A program made the position numbers and the translations under genes. Under the pieces are notes generated by a model that did no database searches, was not told the DNA's origin, and saw only the letters and a list, made by a program, of their open reading frames with translations. This document shows, piece after piece, positions 47,600-60,974 of a stretch of DNA of 64,000 bases (its first letter is position 1; each line of letters starts with the position of its first letter). This DNA comes from Pteria penguin (lineage: Eukaryota; Mollusca; Bivalvia; Pterioida; Pteriidae), in assembly GCA_035048485.1 (NCBI GenBank), contig CM068592.1, positions 30,130,001 to 30,194,000 of the forward strand, read 5' to 3'.

Positions 47600-49160
47600 A
47601 AAATCATACATGTGCATCGTATGCGATACATATTTTCTCAATTTTTGTTTTTCACAAGAAGAATCATATCAATATCACATTCATTTATTTTGTAGCAGGA
47701 AAACTCCAGATAATTCAATTTAATTGGCTCAATACACTTGATTAATTCTGTGATACGCAAGACGCTTACGGCGGTTGTAGAGGAACTTGTAGGTTTGTAT
47801 CACCTTTATCTTAATAAGGACACTGATAATCTATTATGTGGTTGTTATGAAGTGCAAAGAGGTAGAGAAAGGGATGTACGCCGTATTAATTGTTGTTAAG
47901 TGTTGTATGTGTGCAAAATTGACACCGTTGGCATGCAGGTTTTGTTGGAAGTTGTTAATTTACACTTTAAATAAAATCTTTTCACAGATTCCCTATATTA
48001 TATCATGAAACAAAAATTACAAAAAAAAATAATAAAAGAATTAAAAAGGGGGATGGGGTGGGGAGTGTGCGTAAGTAGGAACTCCAACACTCCAAATAAA
48101 AAAAAAAAACGTGCTAGTTGCTGGAAAATTGTTTATTTACGATGTCAGCTATTGAATATCGCGTTATGCTGTAATTACCTATTAAATTTCAAGACAATTT
48201 ATACATAGTCTTAATAAATTTATATATATATCTACTGTGACTTTTCCGTTGTATTTGAAATGAAGCTTTTACAGCTTTTCGTTATTTTATGATTCTTATG
48301 CAACATTGAAGTTGCAGTGATTAATATAAGGCAGTCAATTTCTGGTGCACAATATTAAGGATTCTTTTTTATAAATAATAATTAGGATACTTTAAGGTTC
48401 AGAATGTGCTTCACTTACAGCAGACTTCTTTTTGTATTGCCATGAAAAAAAAAATTCATACATCAGCTTCAAAACTCTATACGTTTCAGCTTTATTAACA
48501 TGTAAATGAAATATTAAGATATTACTTTGACAGTTCACCTTATTCATAATCTTTACAAACATCCTTTAATTGCTGGTTCCTCTATGAGCACCACAGAATC
48601 TGTATATATTACCAAAATTCTTTTAGAATTTAAATCTGTCTTTCAAAAGCATTGTGAAATATCTGAAAACTTTTCACACTATGGAGTCATCTAAGTTTTC
48701 GGCAATTTTGTGCTATTCGGATAAAAGAATTTCCTTGTGCACCACTTCTCCGTTACATATTACATAACTCATACGAAAGTAATTCATGTAACCATTGCTA
48801 TTTAAACGGAAGAGGCAATTAGTTCTCGGCTCAACTGTACATATACCTTAATAGACGACTTATCTTTATATGCTATAATTACCAATGCTGAAGGAAAACT
48901 ATGTGTAAAGATACAAAGGAAAAGGATATCAAGGCAATATTTGAGTCAACATTTTTGCTTGCGGTTTCCGATATATGATATTCTACTTCTTGTATAAATG
49001 TATATTTTTGGATTTAATAAGGATGCTATAGATTTACATAAAATAAAACATTTGTCCAAAGTTGGTTTTCATTATAATTTTTTCTTTTAACCCAAATGTT
49101 TTAATATGACCGATCGTCCTGTTAAGAGCTTACTGAAAATGTAGGCTTATCCAATGCTAT
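47600..49160. other. No gene recognised
   Basis: AT-rich spacer with short A runs (48,020 and 48,100). Nothing matches other parts of the window. Confidence 0.35.
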
Positions 49161-49168
49161 TCCAAGAT

Positions 49169-49191
49169 CCCCCCCCCCCCCCCCCCCCCCC
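49169..49191. repeat. Poly-C tract
   Basis: About 22 consecutive C. Similar C runs occur at 23,086 and 59,080. Confidence 0.95.
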
Positions 49192-49234
49192 AAATTCTCC
49201 ATTTAAGAAACAATGAATGTTTCATGGTTACATC

Positions 49235-49432
49235 TATAAATTGGTCATGCCGGTGTCATGTCTTTCGGATGAGACAGTGGAAACTGAGGCCCCGTGTCGT
49301 GGTATGCATGGCACGTTAAAGATCCCTCACTGCTTCGGGTGGGTCCGTTGCAAAGGTAAAAATGTGTATGCCCGCTTCAAGCAGATGCCGTCTCCATATA
49401 CGTGAAACAAAAATCAATCAATAAATCAATCA
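49235..49432 (+). mobile_element. SINE, 'tctttcggatgagac' core family
   Basis: 'ggtgtcatgtctttcggatg', 'gaggccccgtgtcgtggtat', 'gcatggcacgttaaagatcc', 'ctcactgcttcgggtgggtc' and the tail 'aaaaatcaatcaataaatca'. Best preserved core in the window with the 57.7-kb copy. The head is short or lost. Confidence 0.85.
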
Positions 49433-50806
49433 TATTTACTAGGGAGTATATGGAACTGATGTTTTGTTGAAATAGAATGTCAACCAAAATATCATATGTC
49501 ATGAAGTTACTCTTCAGCCTATGACAACCAGGATATAACATTAAACACTGTATCCCATATCGTTTCAGAAATATATTTGTATTAAATAAATAGTTTTAAT
49601 TCCTAGATGGAAATAAAATTGCGTCTTTCCCCGTTTTAAACTTAAGATAAATTAAATTTTCTCAATTCTGCATTTCAGTAAAAGAAAAAAAAACTTGGAA
49701 TAGAAATTAAAAAGTAAGATAAAGTTAAAACTATATAGTGTTTTATTTCACCTCGTTTAATGTCAGTTGGGAGGCATCCTTTTTCATTTATATATTTCAA
49801 ATAAAATAAGTCACTAACATACATACATACATACAAACATATATACAAACATACGGTGATGATTAGGTCAAAAACTGTAAAGAAGCAATATTTGACGGAA
49901 GAAAACCCAACAGTTTGCATAAAACGTTCATGATTTGGTACTACTAAATGCACATAGTATAAAAGAATTCTAAAGCATAAGAATGAGATGAATGTTTATC
50001 CAATAAACACAACCGCATTTCAAAGTGAGCGTACCAGAAGAACAGCATTATTGTGAAAATCTTAACAATGGACATAAACACTAGATGATAACTGTTTTAT
50101 TTGTTAACTGTCAGACGAAGTAGGGTAAATGGTACATGCTTATTGTATTAATACGTAAAACCTCATAAAATATTGGGCTTATGTAGGTTTGCCAGATAAG
50201 TCTTCGTACCATACTGGAAAAAATGATGTATTGTATTGCCAACGTATAGTTTAAAGTAACTTGCTGATGCCAAATGTAAGATCTGTGGAATGATACAGTA
50301 TAAAATTGGAAATATACCATAGCTAGGAGCAGGTTCCCAGGAGAAGTCAGTATTCACTACAGTAAAAGAAGCCCTGAAGCCTTAGTAAAAACAGTAACAG
50401 TTTTAAAGCAGCATGTTTGAAGCTTATGTCAACAAAACAATAAAATCATTTTGAAGAGATGTCAACAGCATCCTCACTTAATACATCACGGTATTCTTGT
50501 ATGAATGATTTCATCACACAAGATCGATTTGCATTCCTGGAAAAAAAAACAGAAGCACAATGACAAGCCTATTCATCCCTTATTCTTTAATTAAGAAGTA
50601 TGCTCCTATTTACCGGAGAAACAACAGACACTGAACAGAAATGTCCGCCTACTCAGTGCTCACCATAAATCTATTATAGAAGCTGCTGGAAACATACATG
50701 ATGGGATAGGACACAGTGACCAGAGACTACACGTGGCTTAGATTTGATAAGAATACATACTACACTTTCAGAACCCTCTAAAAATATCCTGGTAAAACAG
50801 AAATTA

Positions 50807-50811
<5 letters not shown>

Positions 50812-50860
<49 letters not shown>

Positions 50861-50883
50861 CTACACACACACACACACACACA
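50812..50883 (+). repeat. (AC)n microsatellite
   Basis: About 33 AC units with one 'ctct' interruption at 50,859. Confidence 0.97.
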
Positions 50884-51839
50884 TCAATAATATTATTAAA
50901 CTGCTTATAGTATGAGTTCCAAGAGTAACAAACGGATCATTTCTAAATAGATATTGCTTCATACATATTCTAGTCCATTTCGTAATTGTTTTGATAATCG
51001 TTGTCTCAACAGCATCATTTATTTACACCTCCACTAAAATTGCCAGGAATTAAACTGTTTGGGTTGGATTGATGAAGTTGCGTGGTTACTGTGTATTTTC
51101 TAATTCTGAAACCCAGTATCAATTGAAAATGCTTTTTACGTTAATTTATATATGACATTAAATCAAAATCTTAAAGAATTATATAACCTTATGATATCCC
51201 ACAGATGAAGTTTTTTTTTTTTTTTTAAATATATATATATATATATTGGAGTCTAAATGTGGTGGTGTTTATTTGACAAATGGTCACCCAGTGGTTTTGT
51301 ACGAGATCACACTGAGTCAGTATATCAATATCGAAGAACATACGTTGATCATCTCGATTATATAAAACACTTAACATACTAGTTCTGATAAAAAAATTTT
51401 GATCTCATGTACATATATGCATTTTTCTCGTGTATGTAATGTTTATTGCCGAATTTATTTGTGTTTTATGTATTTTTGGAGGGCAACAGAAACGGGACGT
51501 CTAGTGTGACATCTAGTTTAAAGAGTATTGAATATCTTTGCTGAAACTCTCATAGTGATATTACATCAGAAACTTACTTAATTTACAGACACAATTCTTT
51601 TGACGTTTTCAGCGTGACTTCCATCCAAAATTGAAATATAAGGGACAAATAGACAGAGCGACCTTTTCACAATATCAAGACTATACATACTAGAGAAAAC
51701 TGGACGAAACATATACGTACAACGTAACTTGATTTAAACAAGTAAAATGATAAGATACAAAACAGTAGTGAAATAGAAACGTTCTGACATACAAGTAAAA
51801 AACCATAATTGTTCCAATAACGGAGCTTTAGAATAAACA

Positions 51840-52035
51840 GGCATGAAATCAGGTACAAATAAGAAGTGTGTATCCCCTGCTGACGAGTTATACCAGCCCT
51901 GAAGCCGTAGAATAATACCAGCGTGTATAACTCTAGTCATGTTAAGTAGTAACAGCCTAACAGTACTCACATATTGACAATGAAGTTGATCGAGAACATA
52001 CATTACAAAATTGCCAACACAGGACGGTTAATTGA
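51840..52035. repeat. Diverged dispersed-core plus family B tail-like copy
   Basis: 'gaaatcaggtacaaataaga...tgtatcccctgctgac', then 'cattacaaaattgccaacac' and 'aggacggttaattgacc', follow the order core then tail as at 14,420-14,690. Confidence 0.55.
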
Positions 52036-52299
52036 CCTAAATATAAGACCTATATATAAAGTAGATGTAATGTACTTCACATACAATGAGCTTTTATACT
52101 GAACCATCCCAACTTCATTATCCATGCAGGTGTGAAATTCTGTCATTGAATGTTTTATTGATATATTGATAGATTTTACTTGAGACATACATGTATATTG
52201 GTTAACCAAATGTGCATCAATACATGTTACAAATATTTAACAGAATAAATTATAGCTCCTTTCATGAAGTATTCCTTTTTGATAATTCATGATTTTAAG

Positions 52300-53460
52300 A
52301 AGAAAGTTATTACCTTTTTATCAAATATATTTGTACAGTTAAAGTGTGGAACAAGAAATAAGTTCTGACAGAAATAGAAATTTCATAATGCTCAATTAAT
52401 TTACACTTTTCGGCATTTGATACTATTAATACCTGTGAAATATGATGGTAAATTTGTATGAGAATTCAACTCAGGTATTGCATAATTTCTTATGCAAACA
52501 CCGAGATTGTCATGTACATTTATGCATTCGAACGTCCCTGTGACGAAATTCATGTATTGATGTTATGACATCCCGTTGTTGAAATTGTCTTGTGTTGAAG
52601 AAAACGTAATAAACTTTTAACGTCTAGTTTTAATCATAACTAAAAGCAAAATCTTCTTAAGTCAGCTAACGTATTGAAATAATCAAAAATTTACATGTAA
52701 AACCATTAATACTCGGGTACATGTCAAATGACTGATGGTTTTGACGGTTGTGACACGTTAAAATGTAATTTAAAAGTTGTCATTTAATTCTATTGCATTC
52801 AAGTACGCACGACCGAAATCGAGAATTACGAGTCGAAACAGTAGAAAAGTGTCTTGATCATTTATAAGTTAATTTTATATAATGACTTTGAGACAAAAAT
52901 ACGCCAATATATAAAGATAAATAAGTAAATAAATGCTACGAATATGTCGCTTAATTGATTAATATATAACTTACGGAATTATGAACACTCAACATGATTG
53001 GCAATGTAAAACGAATATATAACATGGTTGTGACTTTTAATGTAGTACAACAGCAAGAAGTCGTGTTTTCCTGTCTCAAACTCTACTCATATTTTAGACT
53101 GGGACATGTATCCTCAATCCTTTGCCTATCTGATTTTATTACTTCAAAAGTTATAAAATTCTCTGATTTGTTATACATAAAGATGTCTCGGTTGACGGGA
53201 ACAACAAGAAAAAATAATGAAAATGTGATACAATTTCCCAATACGATGGCGACTTTTATAACATTTATATGATAACGTTTATATTTGATTACAAACACTA
53301 TGCAGTGTTTACTACCGTCTTTAAGACCTAGAGTTTAGATGGCATGTTTCCACATTTTAGTCGACTTGATAAAAGAAACCGTATTTAACTGGATACAGTT
53401 ACCTGTATTATTGAACAAATTATTGGTATAGTAAAATATTTAACAAGTGCCATCAATTAA
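52300..53460. other. No gene recognised
   Basis: AT-rich spacer. ORFs at 52,994-53,298 overlap on both strands without family motifs. Confidence 0.35.
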
Positions 53461-53489
53461 CAGCTTTTTAAATGAAAATTATGTATGAG

Positions 53490-53757
53490 ATAGTAGCAAC
53501 GCAGGGAAAGATGCCCCTTCATATGCTACAGCGGTGGGTGGCGGAATGTAAACGCGGCATACAGAGCATTGAGGATAACCCCCGTCTTGGAAGGCTTGTC
53601 ACTGTTGCAACCACTTTAAGTCCGATGAAGACGTCATGCATGCAGTGGATGGCTTTCTGAACGGCCAGGAAAAGGGGTTCTTTAAAAGTGGCATTGAGGC
53701 CCTTAAACACCGCTGGTAAATGTGTATAGATGCTGAAGAGGATTATGTTGAAAAATA
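53490..53757 (+). pseudogene. Internally deleted mariner transposase
   Basis: The N-terminal part reads LQRWVAECKRGIQSIEDNPR then LGRLVTVATT, the mariner helix-turn-helix end (RWV.EF..GR.S.EDDPR.GRP). About 15 bp later, in another frame, SDEDVMHAVDGFLNGQEKGF and FKSGIEALKHRW...EDYVEK match the extreme C-terminus of mariner transposases. The whole DD34D catalytic region between them, normally about 200 residues, is absent. No inverted terminal repeats were found by eye, so outer limits are unknown. Non-functional. Confidence 0.82.
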
Positions 53758-54149
53758 ATGCAATATGTCCGACAAACATTTGAGGCCCATAATATGTTAA
53801 TCAGCCCTTGTATAATCTGGATAATACATACATTTGGAGCAAATATCAACGATGCTATAAAAGTTGCAGCAGCGGACAAATCAAAAAGCAAAATTAGTTA
53901 GGAGATGTGCAAATATAGTTGACTGCAATGCATTCAAAATACCAGTGAAGGCTGTCAACTGACACAGTCATTTGCACTATTGACCGACTTAAAGGCACAT
54001 AAAAAGTCACTTATAAATTGAGATGAAATAGTATATATCCATTACATGTATAATTATACTACATTATGTACAAAAAATTGTCTCCTTTATAACAAAATCA
54101 AGAATGAGACCATATACATGAAAGAGAAAACAGAAGGAATCTGACAAAA

Positions 54150-55500
54150 CTGTATGACACAAATCAACAAGGACAACACATAAAACATAATATTAGAATA
54201 TAGAAGGAAAAACGACATTACAAACATATTCGATTGTGCTGCGGTTACGATACCGATTGGGACCCGTCAATTGAGGTAACAAACGTCACTTATTTCGTGT
54301 GGTAAGCAGATTTACGAGCGCCCACCTTCCCACTCAGCGCAAAGCAGCACAATCATAGGACACGCATTTAAAAAATTATGAATAATCCTCCATATAGAGA
54401 ACAAAGATCAACAGGTTTCTCAAGAAGAGAGGTGATAACAATTTATTAGACACAAAGCGTTTAAAATATGTTGCTATCAAAAATATGTAAAGCGACATCA
54501 ACATAAGTAAACCGTGCTCTGTTCGTCTCAGATCCTTGATCAAAAGTAGTCCCTACTAATGGTCAGAAGGGACGAGGATCAGGACCTTGCCTTACAGATC
54601 TTAACCTGAAAAATGTTTGGACAAGGCCCGTCATAGAGACACCACCGCCCTGTTAGTCAGCGTGCAACACTCAAGTTATATTTTACATTGGGTTTTAGAG
54701 TGACCCAATACAGGACATATGGTTTTAACGATGATCTCGGGGTTATATTGTCCATGTTGAAGGTATATAATCCGCTGATATGAAATTATCGGAATTTTTG
54801 TCCCTCTTTAGTTTGCACACTAGATCAAAGTAGAAATTGGGCTGGGAAATTCCGCGGGATACATATTGTTGAAAAGTCACATTTCCGATTTTAGATAAAA
54901 TGTCTGAGTAGGATCTGTAAGATTTACCAAAAGATTTTCAAAGTTAATGATATCTATTACCCTGAGTAAGAAGTTTAAAAGTAATTTGAGCATTTTTTGG
55001 ATGAAAATCCAAAATGTTAGTTCAGGTTTTAGCGAACCGAACCGATTGACTAATAAATACCCTATGATGGGAGTCTGGAGATATCACCATCTAGATAAGG
55101 GAAATTTACAATAGGAAATCCAAGGTCGTCACGTTTGTCATATATATTGGTATGAATATTGTTGTTAATAATTTTAATATTGAAGTCCAAAAAAGGTGTT
55201 TCCTGGTCGGAAGTATTGGCTTTGTTTAATTTAATAAACGTTCGCATGGAGAAATATCAGTCATACAGTTTTCAAACTCCAGGTTATCAACACTAAAATA
55301 TCATCGAGATATCTAGGGGTGTCGTTGAACTTATCAATAAGATCGAAACGTTTAGAGGTTTGAATAGAATGCATAACGTCACTCTCATAACAGTATAAAA
55401 ATAAATCTGCTATTAGCAGAGCGCAGTTAGTGCGCATAGAAATCCCAATCATCTCTTGATAAGTCTTGCCATTAGATTGTACTTAAATATTATCCATCAA
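54150..55500 (-). pseudogene. Decayed Penelope-like reverse transcriptase element, family B, with 3' tail
   Basis: The 55,452-55,261 frame reads IGISMRTNCALLIADLFLYC (motif B) and ...TPRYLDDILVL (motif C). The 55,247-55,062 frame reads SDQETPFLDFNIKI and IYDKRDDLGFPIVNFPYLDG. Further down, shifted pieces (e.g. QQYVSRGISQPNFYFDLVCK) continue the C-terminal region to about 54,790. The remainder to 54,150 is non-coding tail, with 'ctgttagtcag' and 'gcgcccaccttcccactcag', shared with 60,975-61,580. Frameshifts show it is dead. The Penelope-like label rests on remembered family patterns; no GIY-YIG domain is seen. Confidence 0.75.
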
Positions 55501-55509
55501 TTATGTGAT

Positions 55510-56540
55510 AGCATTATATAACTCAGTACAAGTCCAATATTTATAATTATCATATTGTTTATTAGAGAAAAATCCAGATGTAACTGAAGAATATTCAGTA
55601 CAGATAACAACTATTGTAAACAGGTAATTCCATGAGAATAATTTTATCACGCGTTATAAAACAAAATCGTGTTGATGTATTGATATATTCGGCTATTTAC
55701 ATAATGACGTTTCGTAATTTACTTTGTATCCCAATTATTCGAATCAAGTGCTCTTCTAAGTTTCTTCCTACGCTTTCCCCTTAACATAGAGCATAACACG
55801 GGATATTAAGATACTTAAATTTACGGCTGCTGATTGGCTACCAATCAGAAAATCTGATTGGATAGTGAATGATGTCTCAATAGATTGTATTATATCTAAA
55901 TGTAATTCATAAGGATGCCTTCCCCGCTCATTAGAGTCAGTAATGTAAGCATCAGCGTTATAGGTTACGACAAGGCTATTACAGAAAATGTCAATATTGA
56001 TCAGTGTCGATATTGGCTGCCTGAAATATCGAAAATGAGACAAAAGTACTAATTTATCATTTGTATTTTATACATTTATTGTCGTTCAAGAATCTGATAC
56101 TAACTAGTACTTTTATGTTTATTGTGAAGCATTGATATCATATGCTAATTATTCCTTATCGGAATGATTTAGGTAGTAGTTGGTAAGAACTTTCCCCGGT
56201 GTGAAAGTAGGCTTGGCCGGTAAAATAGCAAGCCATACCTTGTTTTGTAATGATATTGAAATTATTGGATGTCGTATAGGTTTCATTGGCAAAGAATTGC
56301 GAATTTGAACATTACACTTATGCATAGAAAAAGGAAAACATCGTTCTAGTGTGCTGAGTGCTGCATGTTCTGTAGTATTTATAATTAGATCTTACTAGAA
56401 ATTCAGGACCGCCTGCAATTCAAATTCAGCGTTTTACATGTTTATAAGTCTACCCCTTTAAGAAGATCGTAATCAATGCATTGATGAAGATTCGTAACAA
56501 CCTGCTGACAAATATGAAGTCCTTGGTGATTTGTGGCATG
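55510..56540. other. No gene recognised; possible 5' remains of the family B element
   Basis: The minus ORF at 55,768-56,043 lies upstream of the decayed RT on the same strand but shows no RT motif, so it is not claimed as part of it. Confidence 0.3.
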
Positions 56541-56549
56541 CATCTTGGT

Positions 56550-56860
56550 CACATGTCTTCTGTTTTGACACTTTCTATACTAGAAGGTTACCTACTTTGA
56601 CTTCTCCAAATATAAATAGATATAGAATTTACTGGGTATATGTGACGGGTGTTGCGTGCAAGCAACAGATGCTCACTCTCCCCAGGTACTTGATTTCACT
56701 CCATCAAGGGAGTTCACATATGCTCTTGAAGTAAACATTTTTCGTTTTCTATTTGGTTTTCATTTTCATTGATTTTGTATGTCTTTTGGTTTCATGATTT
56801 TCGGACGTATGGTTTGGATTTATCCATCATCTTTACATTCTCTTTTGTAGTTCCTGTGCG
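56550..56860 (+). repeat. Solo 3' tail of RT element family A
   Basis: 'tttctatactagaaggttac' to 'ggatttatccatcatcttta' matches 63,038-63,325 along its length, without any RT coding upstream, as expected for a 5'-truncated copy. Confidence 0.85.
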
Positions 56861-57725
56861 CCACAGGCTATCGGCAAATATGTTGTGCTGAGAAGACATA
56901 TTTTCGATCTTCGACTGGCATACGTGCGGACTTAAACCACTTTGTCCCCCTCAGATAAATACCTCACGTCAGTCATGTGTTTTTCGGAACATCATTTCTA
57001 GGAATGCTTTTCTCTTCTCTTCATATACGTGACTTTATAATGAAACTTTGGAATGTGCTAAATGAATTATATTATATTTCCGGTGCTCAGTCTTTGATAC
57101 ATGATCATAAACCATAGAAATGTCACTGTTAGATCACCCTAGGATTCATAAACTGTCCTGCACTATAATCGTTACTCCGGCTTTCCGTAGAAATATAGCC
57201 AAATTATTAATTTGTTCGTTTCTGGTTTTACGTCGAGCCATCATTATTTCCCTTACATGGTAACGTCATTTGTTTGATACCTTACACATAAACTAAGACA
57301 TATGCAAAGGACCCACAAAGAACGGTGAATGGTCTTTAGTGTACTACTACTGTATTTTGCCACAAGGTCTCAGAGTTTAATGTTTCATTCGAAAGAAATA
57401 GACAATGACTAGATCTAATTATCAGTGGTAGTCGAACATTTAGATTCATTTCCAAATAAATCATACGTAACATGTATATTTCCGTAAATGCATTTGGTCA
57501 TACTGTTAAACTTTCACCTCTTTCTTTCTCTCTCTCTCTCGATTTGGTAATGATATAATTTCTGATACGTTTTGTTAGGCATTGTCTCAGGTATGGTGAA
57601 TAATTGCTACAATACAGTGGGGATATAAATGCCGACGTACAGACCAATAATGTATAATCATTGACTCAGATATCTACAAGCACAAATTGTTGTTAGACTT
57701 CATTTAACCAACAAATCGATCAAAA

Positions 57726-58010
57726 AGTTTGATTTTGATTGATTAATTGATTTTTGTTTAACGTCACACCACGAATATTTCATGTATATGATGACGGCAT
57801 CTGCTTGATGCCGGGCATATAAATTTTGAACTTTGCAACGAACCCAACCGAAGCAGTGAGGGATCTTTAACGTGCCATGCATACTACGACACGGGGCCAC
57901 GGCTTTTACTGTCTCATCCGAAAGACAGGATACCGGCGTGACCAGAACCGAACCGAACCCCGGCCTCCCGATCAGGAGGCGAGCTCGAAAACACTAGGCC
58001 ACTATATCAA
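57726..58010 (-). mobile_element. Full-length SINE with tRNA-like head
   Basis: Minus strand: head 'tatagtggcctagtgttttc' (A box), 'gggaggccggggttcggttc' (B box), core 'tgtctttcggatgagacagt', 'gtatgcatggcacgttaaag', 'atccctcactgcttcggttg', and tail 'aaacaaaaatcaattaatca'. The most complete member of this SINE family here. Confidence 0.88.
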
Positions 58011-58559
58011 AAAGTACCCTACTATAATTTTAGTAATTCTATATTAGAATGTGGACCGTTACTATATTATGATAAATAGACACACTAAATATAGAACCAA
58101 ATATCCATCCGTTTTTGCAGTAGAAACAAAACTGTAATGTAAATAATACGTTTAGACTTTCATTTATACTCCAAAAGTATTTTTGCAAACAATATACAAT
58201 AAATCTTTGTATCCGCTAATTAGTAAGCTTTATATATTTTACGTCAAGAGTTAAACGATATTATGTCTGTGTCATGTATGATGTACGTTTTTATTCACCG
58301 TCCTTTTTACAATATTCAGTGAAGAATCCAGAAAGTTTACCTAATTGGAAAAGAAAAAAATAAATGTTTAAGTTGCTGAACCGCAATAACAGCAACATAC
58401 TTATACATCTTTAGTTTTCAGTACGACAGAATCAATATCCTATTCAAGATGTAAGTGGCAATTAGAGATGTTGTTCTCTTTGTCTACGATGAAGCCTAAT
58501 TGCCATCATAACGTTTGAACGGTTTCATTATGACGGAATACACTCCGTCACATTGCTGT

Positions 58560-58696
<137 letters not shown>

Positions 58697-58714
58697 ACAA
58701 ATATATATGTAAAA

Positions 58715-58862
58715 ACAAAGAAGTACCGAAGGGTATACCATATCTCATGGCAAATATGAAATAAAGGGGACAATATCGTGTTTAGTGTCATATTCAGACA
58801 AATGCGAAGCCCAATAACATTGAGGGGTTAGACCAGGTGTCCAGGAGGAGTAAGCGTATATA
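58715..58862. repeat. Dispersed repeat copy, matches 14,318-14,455
   Basis: 'gaagtaccgaagggtatacc', 'tagtgtcatattcagacaaa', 'ttagaccaggtgtccaggag' and 'gagtaagcg'. It breaks off into TA dinucleotides right after 'gtaagcgta'. Confidence 0.8.
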
Positions 58863-59079
58863 TATACAATAGTCTACCGGAGAGCATTATAATATTTGTC
58901 CCAATAACACAGTGGTATTGAAATCTATTAAACAAACGTGTTTTTATTCATGTTTCGAGGCGGAATGAGGACGTCGTACTCTATGGATTTGATGTTATTT
59001 TTGTGTTGTATCATAAAGGGAGAGATTCAACGGAATTTCCTTACATGTATGTTAACAGTGGCTGATTTCGAGTGAGTCG

Positions 59080-59093
59080 CCCCCCCCCCCCCC
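59080..59093. repeat. Poly-C tract
   Basis: 14 C in a row. Confidence 0.95.
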
Positions 59094-59214
59094 TTTTGGT
59101 CACTTATTTAGTAAAAATCCAGATTTTGCACCAAAATGGCTCAGAAGTTTGGCTAATACCCATGCGCCCGCCCGCCCCTTTCGGAAATCCTGGATCCACC
59201 ACAGGTTAAGATAT

Positions 59215-59390
59215 TTATTGTTTACGTCACGTCACATTATTTCACTCACATGTCGGTATGTACCTGCTGCATTACAAAACTTACACCACTGCAAAGGACC
59301 CGACCAAGCAGTGAGGGATTTTCTACGTCCCGACATTTATTCTGGCTCACTTAAAAGATAAGACACGGGATACAGGGGCAATTCCGCATT
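59215..59390 (-). mobile_element. Diverged SINE, 'ggatgagac' family
   Basis: Reverse complement of the core: 'gcaaaggacccgaccaagca', 'gtgagggattttctacgtcc' and 'taagacacgggataca'. Head and tail not clear. Confidence 0.55.
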
Positions 59391-59869
59391 TGCTTCCTTT
59401 ACACAGACGGCTGACTTAGAATTTTCAGCGGGGGACAGTATTAGTTACCATGGGATGAATAAAAAGTAAAGAACAGAAAATTTAAAGCTATTATGATTAT
59501 GTCTGTTCACTGTCAGACAATTTGAATAACAGAAACCCAGACATTATTATTGACTATGCAATACTATTTTCACATTACTTACTATTTGTATTAGCGCGTA
59601 AAAGCATTGTCGTTGTCACGACTATCTGTTCAATATGACCTCATGCCTTATGCTTTGCTTATTTGCTATTTCCTGATTTTTTATGTTCGCTATGTTTTGG
59701 ATCAACACCATCTCAAACGAATGTTGTTTACATTAGGTCCAGCTCCTACATCGTTCCCTAAATTATCTAGATTTGATAGAATGTCTTACAAACGTTTGCA
59801 AGAAAGGCGAATGTCCTTCAGATATATATCCCCCCTTCAATTGTATATTAGAATCCCTATAAATGTGTG

Positions 59870-60970
59870 ATTGGTTAAAAAAATGAAAAAGAAGAATGAT
59901 TAATGTTATATTTTATAATCTCCTTCATAATCCAATACGGTTATTAGACTTCCCTGATGAATGTCAATTACCATCTAAAAACTAATTTCATGTTGTATAG
60001 GCTGGCAAATTACACCACACATTAAATGACACACTGTCAAATATTTTCATGCAAAACTAAGGATACTGTTATATCACCATTTTATTTTTGTATTTGCAAA
60101 TGTTAAATTAGAATCTGGATAGAAAACAATATGATAATATATGCACTTTTTTCAAAAATGATAAAGGAATCATCAAAGACAGTAACCTGAGATTAAAATG
60201 TAATTGATGAAATCTTCTGAGCATCAAACTAATGTTGTTTATGTTTATTACTCTTGTAGCAGAAAATTTACCTTTATTTTGTTGCTTTTTATCGCAAGTT
60301 CTCATCATAAATTAATTCAATCATTCAAGAAAGACAATAAAGGATGATATGCTATTCAGCAAACTGCTACTCCGATATTTTTATCATTTAATCATACAAA
60401 ATTACCGCATGTCCAAGATTCTGGGAATTACATGAGATACCATTTGCTCCAAGGGCAAAGTTTATAAGACTAATAATAAGTATTATTCTTAAACAGTCTT
60501 AAATTTGTAAAGCACACGTGTCACTAGCCGGAAACAATATTCCAATTTTTCTCTTTGTTGATTACTTTTATGGTTTGGTCTCCGTCTTTCTTCATTTATA
60601 TGACAATTAAAAGATACAGCAGATCAATGTTACAGGCAAGCACAGACAACAACGCTTTGTCAATTCTCTAAAAATCGATTTCTGCTGTAGCAGCTTACTC
60701 ATTCACTGAAAGTCGAATTTTTTCCTTTGCATTTGTTATCAACAAAATGGACTTTTCTTTGATTATCATTATAATAGGGTGTAGAAACCGAAAGTTATTA
60801 GTGTTAGGAATAGAATCTGGTAGATCACGCTTTATACAAAAAAAAAGCCTTTGCAGTTATTTCTGTCTGAAAGTTATTTTTTTCGGTATACTATTCGCAT
60901 GTAACAATTGTCCGACAATGATATCCCATTAAATGTTTATGTACAAGAATATCTTGATATTTATGCCTAC
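59870..60970. other. No gene recognised
   Basis: AT-rich spacer with short ORFs only. Confidence 0.35.
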
Positions 60971-60974
60971 ATCG

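Noticed and set aside
50163..50357. 64-residue minus ORF overlapping another in a second frame
   Set aside because: No family motif, no splice context, and two overlapping frames are equally open.
55768..56043. 91-residue minus ORF upstream of the decayed RT
   Set aside because: Right strand and place for an element 5' part, but no RT or other motif was seen, so not included.
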